In this document: positions 27,660-36,567 of the stretch, piece by piece | Numbering within the stretch: position 1 is the first letter of the stretch | How the letters are laid out: every line of letters begins with the position of its first letter | Origin: Olivibacter domesticus | Lineage (GTDB): Bacteria; Bacteroidota; Bacteroidia; Sphingobacteriales; Sphingobacteriaceae | Direction: 5' to 3' | Assembly (NCBI RefSeq): GCF_900109575.1 | Contig: NZ_FOAF01000001.1 | Span: 1,397,662-1,461,661, forward strand | Length of the DNA stretch: 64,000 nucleotides | Translations under genes and position numbers: made by a program | The notes under the pieces: generated by a model | The model's database searches: none | What the model was told of the DNA's origin: nothing | What the model saw: the letters and a program-made list of their open reading frames with translations, nothing else

Positions 27660-30134
27660 ATGATTTACGCAAAATTAGCCACCCGAGCTTCACTGACAAT
27701 GCTGATACCCCTGTTTGTAGCCTGCAAAACAGGTAAGCCGGCCATTGAAAAACCCCAGGCCTTTAGTGGTATTTATCCTCATCTAGCCATGTACAATAAC
27801 GAAGGCGAATGTGGTACCGGTGCAGTTGTACCTTGGGGTGGCGATTTATGGGCCGTTACTTATGGTCCACACCTACCCTTTGGATCTTCCGACAAGTTAT
27901 ATCAAATAACACCCGATTTAAAGCGCACCGTCCGAACGGAAAGTATTGGCGGAACCCCTGCAAACCGAATGATCCATCCCGAGAGCCATCAACTGTTCAT
28001 CGGTCCTTATGCCATCGACTCAGGCGGAAAAGTGCGGGTCATTCCTTACGACAAGATGCCCGGAAGGCATACAGGTAATGCTCGTCATTTGAGCGACCCC
28101 GCCGGAAAGATCTATTACGGCACCATGGAAGAAGGGTTTTATGAAGTAGATGTGAAGACATTAGCACCTACCTGCTTATATCCCGATGGAAATGTTAAAA
28201 AAGAAAAAAGTAAGGGTATTTCAGAAGCTAAGCTCATTGGCGCACATGGTAAAGGCCTCTATAGCGGACAAGGCGTATTGGTATACAGCAACAATGGTGA
28301 ACTGAGTAAAGAGGCTATGGAACGATTTGACGCACCCTCCGGGGGCTTGCACGAATGGGATGGCAAGCAATGGAAGATGATCCGCCGAAACCAATTCGTG
28401 GAAATTACGGGGCCCGGGGGCATCACCGGCAACAAAAATCCGCAGACCGACCCGATATGGACTACCGGATGGGATCACAAATCTTTACTACTAGGTGTTC
28501 GCGGGAATAATACCTGGCGTTTTTTCCGCCTGCCAAAAGCCAGTCACAGCTACGACGGCGCGCATGGGTGGAATACAGAGTGGCCGAGAATTCGAGATAT
28601 AGGCACCAAAGAGCAGCCAGATTACTTAATGACAATGCATGGCATGTTCTGGAAATTCCCTATGCAGTTCAATATCGGAAATACCGGTGGAATTCGCCCC
28701 CGTTCCACTTATTTAAAAGTGATTGGCGACTATACACGCTGGAATGATCAGTTGGTATTTGGTTGCGATGATTCGGCAGAAAAGGAATTTTTGAATAAAC
28801 GGAAAGCCAAGGGAAACATTTTGGGCCCTGGGCAGTCAAATTCAAATTTGTGGTTCACTTCCATTAACCTGCCCGATTCCTTAGGGCCAAATACCGCAGA
28901 TGGTGCCGTTTGGCAGCGGGAAGAGGTTAAGGCAAATACGCCTTCAGACCCCTTTCTATTCACCGGCTGGTCGAGCCGTAGTGCTTGGATCAAAAATGAA
29001 TCCAAATCAGCTGTCACATTTAGGTTTGAACTTGATAAAGATGGCCATGATGCTTGGACAGCTTTCAAGATCATCACTGTAGCACCTGGAGCTTCCACTA
29101 ATTACTCCTTCACTGGGCAGGAAGATGGCGAATGGGTTCGAGTCCAAACGGACAAACCCGCTAAGGTAAGTGTGCATTTTGTTTACGCAAACCCAGACAT
29201 GCGCACATCTCCTGCACCCATATTTACTGGTTTAAGCAAACAAGCTACCAATGAAGGCGGCCTGCTTTATGCATTAGGCAACAACCAACGCACACTTGCT
29301 GTCCTTGCGCAGCATGTAGAAAACGGCATTGCCAAGAAAACTGGTTATTACGAGTTGAACGAAAAAATGGAGCTGCAAAAGAAAAGTAATGATTCCGTAG
29401 AGCAAAAAATCAATCAGCATATGGCAATATACAAAGACGCTGTAGCGATGGACAATGCTTCCGTTTTGGTTATTGATGACGCCGGACGTCGATGGCGCCT
29501 GCCCTTTGGAAATGAATCCTATACGGAGCTTACCAAAAAAGGTGCTTTAAGAGTTTGTAGGGAAGTAGCAACGGAACGTGACCTCTTCAATTGTCACGGT
29601 ACATTTTATGAGTTACCTGCAGAAAATGCCGACGGCTATGCGAAGATCAGACCCGTTTCATCGCACAATCTTAAAATCAACGACTATGCCTCCTACCGAG
29701 GTTTATTGGTGATGTCTGGAATTGATATAAAAGCGAACGAAACGTTAAATAACCCGCACATCATTCTTTCACAAGATAAACAAGCGGCTGTTTGGGTGGG
29801 TGCCATTGACGATTTATGGAAACTGGGAAAACCGACTGGACATGGTGGACCTTGGGCGCAAACTGATGTAAAAGCAGGCAAAGCATCTGACCCTTATTTA
29901 ATTGGGTTCTATGATAAAAAATCATTAAAATTATCGCATAAGGCTGCATCAGAAGTAAACTTCACGGTAGAAGTTGATCCCGGTGGCGAAGGCAACTGGA
30001 TGACTTATCAAAAAATTACGGTGAAGCCTAATGAGACATTCAACTATCACTTTCCTGCCTCTTTCCAAGGAAGGTGGATACGTTTTCGAAGTAACCAAGA
30101 TTGTATCGCAACGGCCTTTTTAACTTATGATTAA
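27660..30134 (+). CDS. Lipoprotein of unknown function with a duplicated domain
   Basis: I do not recognise a characterised family. The 824-residue lipoprotein (lipobox, Cys22) opens with propeller-like strands (GTGAVVPWGGDLWAVTYGPH, GTPANRMIHPESHQLFIGP, AGKIYYGTMEEGFYEVD). Its main feature is an internal repeat of about 120 residues. One copy runs near 395-515 (DPFLFTGWSSRSAW, FRFELDKDGHDAWTAFKIIT, GEWVRVQ) and the second closes the protein at about 705-824 (DPYLIGFYDKKSLK, FTVEVDPGGEGNWMTYQKIT, GRWIRFRSN). It is the third gene of the SusCD operon and is probably on the cell surface or in the periplasm. Such positions are usually held by glycan-binding proteins, hydrolases or lyases. A carbohydrate-active role is therefore likely but not shown. 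Confidence 0.85.
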   Translation: MIYAKLATRASLTMLIPLFVACKTGKPAIEKPQAFSGIYPHLAMYNNEGECGTGAVVPWGGDLWAVTYGPHLPFGSSDKLYQITPDLKRTVRTESIGGTPANRMIHPESHQLFIGPYAIDSGGKVRVIPYDKMPGRHTGNARHLSDPAGKIYYGTMEEGFYEVDVKTLAPTCLYPDGNVKKEKSKGISEAKLIGAHGKGLYSGQGVLVYSNNGELSKEAMERFDAPSGGLHEWDGKQWKMIRRNQFVEITGPGGITGNKNPQTDPIWTTGWDHKSLLLGVRGNNTWRFFRLPKASHSYDGAHGWNTEWPRIRDIGTKEQPDYLMTMHGMFWKFPMQFNIGNTGGIRPRSTYLKVIGDYTRWNDQLVFGCDDSAEKEFLNKRKAKGNILGPGQSNSNLWFTSINLPDSLGPNTADGAVWQREEVKANTPSDPFLFTGWSSRSAWIKNESKSAVTFRFELDKDGHDAWTAFKIITVAPGASTNYSFTGQEDGEWVRVQTDKPAKVSVHFVYANPDMRTSPAPIFTGLSKQATNEGGLLYALGNNQRTLAVLAQHVENGIAKKTGYYELNEKMELQKKSNDSVEQKINQHMAIYKDAVAMDNASVLVIDDAGRRWRLPFGNESYTELTKKGALRVCREVATERDLFNCHGTFYELPAENADGYAKIRPVSSHNLKINDYASYRGLLVMSGIDIKANETLNNPHIILSQDKQAAVWVGAIDDLWKLGKPTGHGGPWAQTDVKAGKASDPYLIGFYDKKSLKLSHKAASEVNFTVEVDPGGEGNWMTYQKITVKPNETFNYHFPASFQGRWIRFRSNQDCIATAFLTYD

Positions 30135-30155
30135 GAATTCAAAGATGCTTGGATA

Positions 30156-30185
30156 AAACAAGGGGTTCGTGTGAGCCCCTTGTTT
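30156..30185. terminator. Rho-independent bidirectional terminator
   Basis: AAACAAGGGG (30156-30165) pairs perfectly with CCCCTTGTTT (30176-30185) around a 10-base loop. The stem lies 22 bases after the stop of the 824-residue protein and 34 bases from the convergent MFS stop. The A and T tails on either side suit transcription from both directions, so it should close both operons. Confidence 0.8.
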
Positions 30186-30218
30186 CCAATATTTTGCTTA
30201 AACACGGCTCATCGCAAA

Positions 30219-31454
30219 TCAATCTTTCGCCGGTCCGTACTTGATGAAGAACATAATAGTGGCCGACAGTAAACAAATCACCGCTATGACGAGGAATATA
30301 TTCTGTGAATTACCTGTAATATCGATGGTATGCCCCAGAAGCGGTTCGCCTATGGCGGCAAAGAGATAGCCACACATATTCATAAAACCAATACCTGTTC
30401 CGGTATATTTACTCCCTAGCATATCTGGACTTAGTGGCCAAAAACAAGCTTGAGGCCCGTATACGAAAAATCCGGCCAGTAACATTAAGACACCCCCCAT
30501 CAGCAGATTATGCCCCGGCAATACATACACCCCCAAAGAGATCAGCGCACTGGCCGACATCCCAACAAAAATAGCCTTCAACCGGTCGCGCTTAAAGAAC
30601 GTATCTGATAGCAATCCAAAGGATAAAGCACCCACTGCCATACCAACTGGCAGCAAGAAAGTCACCCATATATGTTCCGGGCTATCCTTCCAATTTTTTC
30701 CCAAGTAATGAACGGGAACCCAAAAGATCAATCCATACCGCGCCATACTTTCAAAACCGAAAGCAAGCGAGGTGAGTAAAAATCGTTTATTCCCCAATAC
30801 CATTCGATAACGTGTTAACCAGGTTTCGGCGGGTTGTTCGGACGCCATCGTTTCACCCTGATCAACGGTTTGCTCCGGTTTATCACGTGCAAGTATCAAA
30901 AAGATCGTGGCGGAGAGCAACAATAATAGCACGGGCAGACGAAAGAGCATCCGCCACTCGTACCCTTGTGCCAGCAGTAAAATCGAAAGAAAGTAAGTTA
31001 CCACGGATGAAAGACCTGCAGCCATGGTATAAAAACCGAAGGCTTTCCCACGTTCCTCCTGCCCCCACCAATTATTGATCAACTTTCCTCCCGGTGCCCA
31101 GGCCATGGATTGAAAATAGCCATTCAATGCCCATAATACCATAATTGGGTATAAACTATTGGCAAAACTAATAGCGATATTGGTAAAAATAGATAAATAA
31201 GCACCCGTTGTCATCATTAGACGGTCACTAAAACGATCAGCTAAATTTCCGTTAATTAATTGACCAACAGAATAACCGATCAACATGCAAAAACTGACCC
31301 AACCGATTGTTGCATATGGAATACTTAAGGCTTGCGCCATTCCTGTTGCAGCCCAGCCAAAGTTATGTCGTCCGGTGTAAAAGAAAAGGTAACATAACAT
31401 CGTTACCAGCAACATCTTCCATTGCTTCTTTCGAAAATCCTTTGTGTGTACCAT
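30219..31454 (-). CDS. MFS transporter, organophosphate:phosphate antiporter-like
   Basis: This is a 12-span inner-membrane permease of about 411 residues resembling the GlpT/UhpT family. Diagnostic segments are FFYTGRHNFGWA in the first span, GYSVGQLINGNLADRFSDR (motif A region), and NGYFQSMAWAPGGKLINNWW followed by GQEERGKAFGFYTM. These align with the GlpT block containing WWSQKERG. Family members exchange a phosphorylated organic anion for phosphate. I prefer the ATG at 31454 (MVHTKDFRKKQW), which leaves a 4-base gap after the dehydrogenase stop; a longer frame starting at 31496 would overlap it. The gene is the second of a two-gene operon with the zinc dehydrogenase. Solute specificity is unknown; a sugar or phosphonate compound is possible. 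Confidence 0.87.
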   Translation of the reverse strand: MVHTKDFRKKQWKMLLVTMLCYLFFYTGRHNFGWAATGMAQALSIPYATIGWVSFCMLIGYSVGQLINGNLADRFSDRLMMTTGAYLSIFTNIAISFANSLYPIMVLWALNGYFQSMAWAPGGKLINNWWGQEERGKAFGFYTMAAGLSSVVTYFLSILLLAQGYEWRMLFRLPVLLLLLSATIFLILARDKPEQTVDQGETMASEQPAETWLTRYRMVLGNKRFLLTSLAFGFESMARYGLIFWVPVHYLGKNWKDSPEHIWVTFLLPVGMAVGALSFGLLSDTFFKRDRLKAIFVGMSASALISLGVYVLPGHNLLMGGVLMLLAGFFVYGPQACFWPLSPDMLGSKYTGTGIGFMNMCGYLFAAIGEPLLGHTIDITGNSQNIFLVIAVICLLSATIMFFIKYGPAKD

Positions 31455-31458
31455 GTAT

Positions 31459-32538
31459 TTAGTCGCCAGCGTGAGGGTTGATAAGAATGCCAACACGTAG
31501 CGGCTTTTTCTTTAGTGCATAATCAAATGCAGCTTCTGCATCTTTCAAAGCAAACTCGCGGCCAACAATTGTTGAAAAGGGAAAGTTTTGATAATGCTCG
31601 CTAATAAAATCAACAGCACATACAAAATCCTCAAAATTATAATTGTGTAGCCCTTTTATCGTTAAAAGTCGGCGTATAACCTTTTCAGCATCTACTTGGA
31701 TTTTTCGCGTATTCAAAACTGCACCTACCCATACCGCTAAACCACCTATAGCGAGCGACGCAAGTCCGAGCTCCATTGCCTCAGGAGAGCCGCTCATATC
31801 AAAGGCAACATCAATGTCTTTAAGATTTTCAGGTGTACCACTGCTCAGCATATGGATTTCGTCTGCGCCAAATTCTTTTGCTTGCAGTAAGCGCTGCTCA
31901 TTGATATCTGCAACATGAATGGTGGCTGCGCCCGCTGCTTTGCTCATTGCTACACTAACAATACCTAAGAGACCTGCTCCTGTAATAAGCACCTTACTAT
32001 TTTTAACAGTACCCGCTAGGCGAAAGGCACCGGCAACGGTTGCAACCGCGCAATTAATGGTAGCAGCAATTGGCAGCGGAATATCTGTAGCGATCTTAAG
32101 TACCGCAGTTCCCGCTTTCAAAATGCAGTGCGTTCCCAAACCTCCATGCAAGGTGTCCGTATTGGTAATTTGTGCATGGCCGTATTTAAAAAGTCCGCTT
32201 CCCTTTTGTGGCATCCCCTTTCGCGCCATTTCAGAGTTCACATCCGAAGAAAATATACTCCATGTAATCCTGTCCCCTACCTGCAATGTATTACCACAGT
32301 AATCCATCCCCGAATGCTGGGCAGATATGGCCAGAATCTCGCCCACTATCTCGTGGCCAAGCACTGTTGGCGTATTTTCCTTTCTTAATCCGCAATAAGT
32401 ATGCAAGTCGCTGCCACAAATGGTGGTATATAAATTTTTGACTAAGATCTCTCCTGCCTCAATTGTTGGAATTGGTACTTCGAGTAATTGCATTGATTCA
32501 TTATGTCCGTGAAAGGCTATTATTTTTGCATTCTTCAT
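31459..32538 (-). CDS. Zinc-type MDR alcohol dehydrogenase without structural-zinc cysteines (HpnZ-like)
   Basis: A 359-residue medium-chain dehydrogenase. Catalytic zinc ligands are visible in TICGSDLHTYCG (Cys41) and GHEIVGE (His60, Glu61). The Rossmann motif is ITGAGLLGIVSV. The lobe that normally holds the structural zinc reads SIFSSDVNSEMARKGMPQKG then FKYGHAQ: the surrounding GMPQK and KYGH blocks match a branch annotated as phosphonate-catabolism-associated dehydrogenase, but all four expected cysteines are absent. NAD(P) binding is expected, with an alcohol, polyol or hydroxyphosphonate as possible substrate. It is co-transcribed with the MFS permease and divergent from fuconate dehydratase across 335 bases, so a role in the fucose pathway is also possible. 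Confidence 0.85.
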   Translation of the reverse strand: MKNAKIIAFHGHNESMQLLEVPIPTIEAGEILVKNLYTTICGSDLHTYCGLRKENTPTVLGHEIVGEILAISAQHSGMDYCGNTLQVGDRITWSIFSSDVNSEMARKGMPQKGSGLFKYGHAQITNTDTLHGGLGTHCILKAGTAVLKIATDIPLPIAATINCAVATVAGAFRLAGTVKNSKVLITGAGLLGIVSVAMSKAAGAATIHVADINEQRLLQAKEFGADEIHMLSSGTPENLKDIDVAFDMSGSPEAMELGLASLAIGGLAVWVGAVLNTRKIQVDAEKVIRRLLTIKGLHNYNFEDFVCAVDFISEHYQNFPFSTIVGREFALKDAEAAFDYALKKKPLRVGILINPHAGD

Positions 32539-32873
32539 ATATGCTTGGTTAATTTTGGTTCAAATATATGCCGTTAATGTTTAACTAATGTAAACAAAGT
32601 TTATAAAAATTATTAACTTATCCCGCAGAAACTCCAACCACATATCCAATTAGTATACAAAAAAGCGCCATCTCCTGACTTATCAGGGGTTTAAATATCC
32701 GTTGCATAAGCCCTCCTGTTGCTTTGTTTTGCCGAATGCTAAATATGCTACAATACAGTTAATATATGTAAATAAACTTTTAAGGTTCAAAACGGCTTTC
32801 GTTTACCTTCGTAACGTTATATAGCGATAAAGTTTTAATAGTTTTCAAAAGGAATCGCTTTGATAAATCACAC
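32539..32873. other. Divergent promoter region, dehydrogenase / fuconate dehydratase
   Basis: A 335-base gene-free region. On the minus strand it has a -7-like TATATTTG (32568-32561) 23 bases before the dehydrogenase ATG, and the 15-mer motif at 32591-32605. A related sequence, TGTAAATAAACTTTTAA, occurs near 32767-32783 on the side of the fuconate dehydratase gene, so both directions may share a regulator. Confidence 0.5.
32591..32605 (-). promoter_or_regulatory. 15-bp motif shared with the HAD phosphatase promoter
   Basis: On the minus strand this reads TATAAACTTTGTTTA, identical to 13854-13868. It lies upstream of the putative -7 box for the dehydrogenase/MFS operon, a suitable place for an activator site. 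Confidence 0.4.
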
Positions 32874-34103
32874 ATGATCTACAAATTTAACGTTCGAGAC
32901 GTACGCTTTCCTCTTGCCGCCGGAGCAGGTAGCGATGCCGTCCATCAAAATCCTGTATATTCTTATGCCGTTGTTCAGTTAAGGGATGACAACGGTTTTA
33001 CTGGTACAGGTTTAGCCTTCACCCTTGGCGAAGGAACAAACCTTGTATGTAAGGCAGCCGAGTTTTACGCCGAAAAATTACTAAAATGTGATATCGAGGA
33101 GTTAATGTCGCATTTCGGCGAAACCTTTAACCACCTCAGTAATGAACAGCAATTTCGATGGCTCGGGCCACATAAAGGAGTTGTTCACTTAGCGCTTGCA
33201 GCAGTAACCAATGCTTGTTATGACTTATGGGCAAGAAAAAGAGGTGTACCCTTATGGAAATTACTCATCGACCTTCCTCCAGAACAATTGGTCAACACGC
33301 TGGATCTATCCTATTTAGAAGATGAACTGACGCGGGAGCATGCTATCCAGCTGCTGAATGAAAACAAAACAAGTCAACACACGCGGATGAGCATTATTAA
33401 AGCGGGTTATCCGGGCTATGATACATCCGTGGGCTGGTTCAATTACAGCGACGACGACATAAAAGTAAATTGCCGTAAAGCCATCGACAACGGTTTTAGC
33501 GCATTGAAACTTAAAGTCGGCAGCCCGGAGCCCGAACGTGATATACGCCGCGCACACCTCGTTCGGGACATTGCCGGCAATGATGTAAAAGTAATGCTCG
33601 ACGCCAACCAACAGTGGACATTGCCACAAGCACTTTTCATCGGAAAAAAACTACTTTCTATGAATCCCTATTGGATAGAAGAACCGACGCATCCTGATGA
33701 TATTTTTGCACACCAGCTACTAGCTAAAAACCTGGCACCCTGCAAAATTGCTTTAGGAGAACACGTATCCAACCGCATTTTATTTAAAAATTACCTCCAA
33801 TTGGAAACAGCAGGTTTTATTCAAGTAGATGCCTTACGCGTTGGGGGCGTAAGCGAATTTATCAGCATCAGTTTATTATGTCGTAAATATGGAATTCCTG
33901 TTGTACCACATGTAGGTGATATGGGCCAGCTACACCAACATCTGGTTCTTTTTAATCACATTAGCTTAAATCACGAGGCCCTATTTCTAGAACATATACC
34001 ACATTTAAAAAGCCACTTCGAACAACCGGTAGTAGTACAGGATGGAGTATATAAGACCCCGATGGAAGCAGGCAGTAGTTGTAACTTCAAGGAAATGTTA
34101 TGA
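32874..34103 (+). CDS. fucD: L-fuconate dehydratase (enolase superfamily)
   Basis: This 409-residue cytoplasmic enzyme dehydrates L-fuconate to 2-keto-3-deoxy-L-fuconate (EC 4.2.1.68), the third step of the non-phosphorylating fucose pathway known from Xanthomonas. Recognition rests on the FucD-specific opening (VRFPLAAGAGSDAVH), the RWLGPHKGVVHLALAAV block and the mandelate-racemase-type core. Core residues are the general-base lysines in ALKLKVG (near 212-214), metal ligands Asp243 (MLDANQQW), Glu269 (WIEEPTHPDD) and Glu296 (ALGEHVSN), and the catalytic His346 (VVPHVGDMGQ). It overlaps the following symporter gene by 4 bases (ATGA), a clear sign of co-translation. L-rhamnonate dehydratase is a related alternative, but the overall wording and fucosidase neighbours favour fuconate. 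Confidence 0.92.
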   Translation: MIYKFNVRDVRFPLAAGAGSDAVHQNPVYSYAVVQLRDDNGFTGTGLAFTLGEGTNLVCKAAEFYAEKLLKCDIEELMSHFGETFNHLSNEQQFRWLGPHKGVVHLALAAVTNACYDLWARKRGVPLWKLLIDLPPEQLVNTLDLSYLEDELTREHAIQLLNENKTSQHTRMSIIKAGYPGYDTSVGWFNYSDDDIKVNCRKAIDNGFSALKLKVGSPEPERDIRRAHLVRDIAGNDVKVMLDANQQWTLPQALFIGKKLLSMNPYWIEEPTHPDDIFAHQLLAKNLAPCKIALGEHVSNRILFKNYLQLETAGFIQVDALRVGGVSEFISISLLCRKYGIPVVPHVGDMGQLHQHLVLFNHISLNHEALFLEHIPHLKSHFEQPVVVQDGVYKTPMEAGSSCNFKEML

Positions 34104-35746
34104 TGTTAAAACCCATCGATTTAACGATTGCTGTCCTGTATATCCTTTTCATATTCGTTATAGGACTTTGGACGGGCTGGCAACATAAAAGAAGTATAAA
34201 AGGCAAAAGCGGCCAGGCTTATTTCTTGGCCGGCAAAACCTTAGCCTGGCCTGCCATCGGTTTGGCATTGTTCGCCACCAATATATCTACCGTTCATTTA
34301 GTTAGTCTTGCCCAAAGTGGTTTCGACACGGGGCTGCTCAATGGAAACTTTGAATGGATGGCTGCGTTTACGCTTATTCTTCTAGCCTTGTTTTTCATCC
34401 CCTTTTACCTCAAATCGGGCGTATCAACGCTTCCAGATTTCCTGGAAAGAAGATACGACCGAGCGAGTAGAGACTGGCTAACGGTTATTTCTATTATATC
34501 TGCTATTGTCATACACATAGCCTTTTCTATGTTAGCTGGTGGTATTGTTCTCAAAACCCTCTTCGGGTTCAATATGTACCTAAGTATCTCCGCCATTTGC
34601 GTGGTAACCGGCATATATACCATTATCGGTGGATTGAAAGCAGTGGTAGTTACCGAATCCATTCAAACCATCGTGTTGCTTTTAGGCGCATTCATCATCA
34701 GTTTTGCTGCATTTCACCAAATGGGCGGATGGCAGCCAATGGTAACTGTTCTGAAAGAAAATGCGGAACTGGAAAAGCTATCCATGCTCCGATCCTCTTC
34801 AGACCCTAGTGGAATGCCCTGGTATGCGGTACTTTTCGGTTATCCTGTTTTGGGGATTTGGTACTGGTGTGCAGACCAAACGATCGTGCAACGTGTGCTC
34901 GGTGCGAAAGATGAGAACCATGGCCGTATAGGTGCACTATTTTGCGGATTTATAAAAATTTTGCCTGTATTTATCTTTATCCTACCGGGATTGTTCGCCT
35001 ATACGTTGAGCCAAACAGGGCGGCTCGATCTGCAAAGCCTAGGTGTAAATGATCAGGGAGAAGTTAATTCTAAGGGCATTTATGCCCTAATGATTACACA
35101 GTTGCTTCCTTCCGGTTTGATAGGTATATTGGTTGCGGCCTTACTTTCGGGGCTGATGAGTCAAATATCCGGTGCGTTAAACTCCATCTCAACATTAGTC
35201 AGCTACGATATTTATAAGCGATTTCGGCCCCAAGCACATGACGAACAACTAATTAGGGCAGGAAAGGTAGCAGCAGTTATCGCCATGATCGTATCATTAG
35301 GCCTGCTACCTTTGCTAAACAAATATGAAAGTATATTTAACGGCATAAACGACGTTATCGCCCATATCGCACCACCTATTACCTGTGTGTTTCTGTTGGG
35401 TGTTTTTTGGAAGAAGGCATCACCTATGTCCGCTAAGCTAACACTCTGGATAGGGTCCGTTTTGGGAATTGTTGTCTTTACCATTAGTAAATATGATTTA
35501 GAAAGCTTTATCGGAAAAATTCCGTTCATGGTGATGGCCTTCTATCTATTTGTTGTCTGTTTGGTTTTACAAATAAGCTTGTCCTTTTTATTTCCAACAA
35601 AAACCAATATACAACGCCATGATTTATACTGGAAAAACCCTTTAGATGCCTTACGTGGCCCGGCTTGGAAAGGTGTAGGTAATTATAAATTTTTATCTAT
35701 TTTATTATTCACGGTAATCTGTTTACTTTATGCCTTATTTCACTAA
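34100..35746 (+). CDS. SSS-family sodium:solute symporter (probably L-fucose)
   Basis: A 548-residue inner-membrane symporter with about 13-14 spans. It has the SGLT-type blocks YFLAGKTLAWPAIGLALFAT and NISTVHLVSLAQSGF, the SSF signature region TIIGGLKAVVVTESIQ, and later GLIGILVAALLSGLMSQISGALNS. These define sodium-coupled sugar transporters. It overlaps fuconate dehydratase by 4 bases and precedes the fucose-dehydrogenase-like SDR by 46, so L-fucose (or fuconate) is the likely cargo. Two in-frame ATGs (34100 and 34103) are equally possible starts. Assignment to SSS is firm; the substrate is inferred from context. Confidence 0.9.
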   Translation: MMLKPIDLTIAVLYILFIFVIGLWTGWQHKRSIKGKSGQAYFLAGKTLAWPAIGLALFATNISTVHLVSLAQSGFDTGLLNGNFEWMAAFTLILLALFFIPFYLKSGVSTLPDFLERRYDRASRDWLTVISIISAIVIHIAFSMLAGGIVLKTLFGFNMYLSISAICVVTGIYTIIGGLKAVVVTESIQTIVLLLGAFIISFAAFHQMGGWQPMVTVLKENAELEKLSMLRSSSDPSGMPWYAVLFGYPVLGIWYWCADQTIVQRVLGAKDENHGRIGALFCGFIKILPVFIFILPGLFAYTLSQTGRLDLQSLGVNDQGEVNSKGIYALMITQLLPSGLIGILVAALLSGLMSQISGALNSISTLVSYDIYKRFRPQAHDEQLIRAGKVAAVIAMIVSLGLLPLLNKYESIFNGINDVIAHIAPPITCVFLLGVFWKKASPMSAKLTLWIGSVLGIVVFTISKYDLESFIGKIPFMVMAFYLFVVCLVLQISLSFLFPTKTNIQRHDLYWKNPLDALRGPAWKGVGNYKFLSILLFTVICLLYALFH

Positions 35747-35792
35747 ATAATTTGAAATTCTTACACATTCTTGTTCATTGAAATTTATACCT

Positions 35793-36566
35793 ATGAAATC
35801 ACTAGAGGGAAAAACAATCTTGTTAACAGGCGGAACGGACGGTATCGGTTTGGCTTGTGCGACAGCTTATGTTGAAGCCGGAGCCCAATTGGCCGTCATC
35901 GGCATCGATCAAGATTCGATTGACAGGACATTAAAACTAATTGGCGCAAGCAACCACCTCGGGCTTTTATGCGATGTAAGCATAGAAGCGTACGTTAAAA
36001 CCGCTATCGCACGTACACTCGAACGCTTTCATAAAATAGACGTTATACATAATAATGCGGGAATTGCATCACCTTCAAAACCATTACACGAAACAAGTGA
36101 TCACGAATGGCAATGCCTATTCGATGTCAACTTAAGAAGTATACTCTATACTACGAGATATGGTTATAAACACTTAAAAGAAACGCAAGGCTGTGTCATC
36201 AACACCAGTAGTTTGGTAGGTGATATCGGACAAGAAAATCACGCTGCATATGCAGCCACAAAGGGAGCGATGAATGCACTCACCAAATCCATGGCGCTGG
36301 ATTACGCAAAAGACCATATCCGGGTTAATGCCGTTTTACCGGCAGCCGTGATGACGCCCATGCTGAAACAATGGATAAAAGAGCAGCCTCAGCCTGAAAA
36401 AATCGTGGATTTTTTAGAAGATATTCATCCTTTAGGTTACTGCCCAGAGGGTGATGTCATTGCGGATGCATGTGTATTTCTTGCATCAGAAAAAGCGCGC
36501 TTTATTACCGGTGTTACGTTGCCCGTTAGTGGCGGAGCCGAACTGGGTTATCGCAGAAATAGCTAA
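35793..36566 (+). CDS. SDR, L-fucose dehydrogenase-like
   Basis: This 257-residue classical SDR has TGGTDGIG at 12-19, NNAG at 87-90, and the catalytic Ser140, Tyr153 and Lys157. Its wording is close to human HSD17B14, a known L-fucose dehydrogenase: VINTSSLVGDIGQENHAAY and the unusual C-terminal SGGAELGY match that protein's pattern. It would oxidise L-fucose to the lactone with NAD(P), the first enzymatic step before fuconate dehydratase. I chose the ATG at 35793 (MKSLEGKTILLTGG); a TTG at 35778 could add five residues. An alternative is 2-keto-3-deoxyfuconate 4-dehydrogenase, another SDR of the same pathway. The gene ends one base from the convergent AraC gene. Confidence 0.87.
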   Translation: MKSLEGKTILLTGGTDGIGLACATAYVEAGAQLAVIGIDQDSIDRTLKLIGASNHLGLLCDVSIEAYVKTAIARTLERFHKIDVIHNNAGIASPSKPLHETSDHEWQCLFDVNLRSILYTTRYGYKHLKETQGCVINTSSLVGDIGQENHAAYAATKGAMNALTKSMALDYAKDHIRVNAVLPAAVMTPMLKQWIKEQPQPEKIVDFLEDIHPLGYCPEGDVIADACVFLASEKARFITGVTLPVSGGAELGYRRNS

Positions 36567-36567
36567 T

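Noticed and set aside
29131-29151. tRNA-like GGTTCGAGTCC sequence
   Set aside because: It lies inside the 824-residue protein gene and has no acceptor or anticodon stems around it.
31455-31496. Longer start for the MFS transporter
   Set aside because: It would overlap the dehydrogenase by 38 bases and adds residues unlike the family start; the ATG at 31454 gives normal operon spacing.
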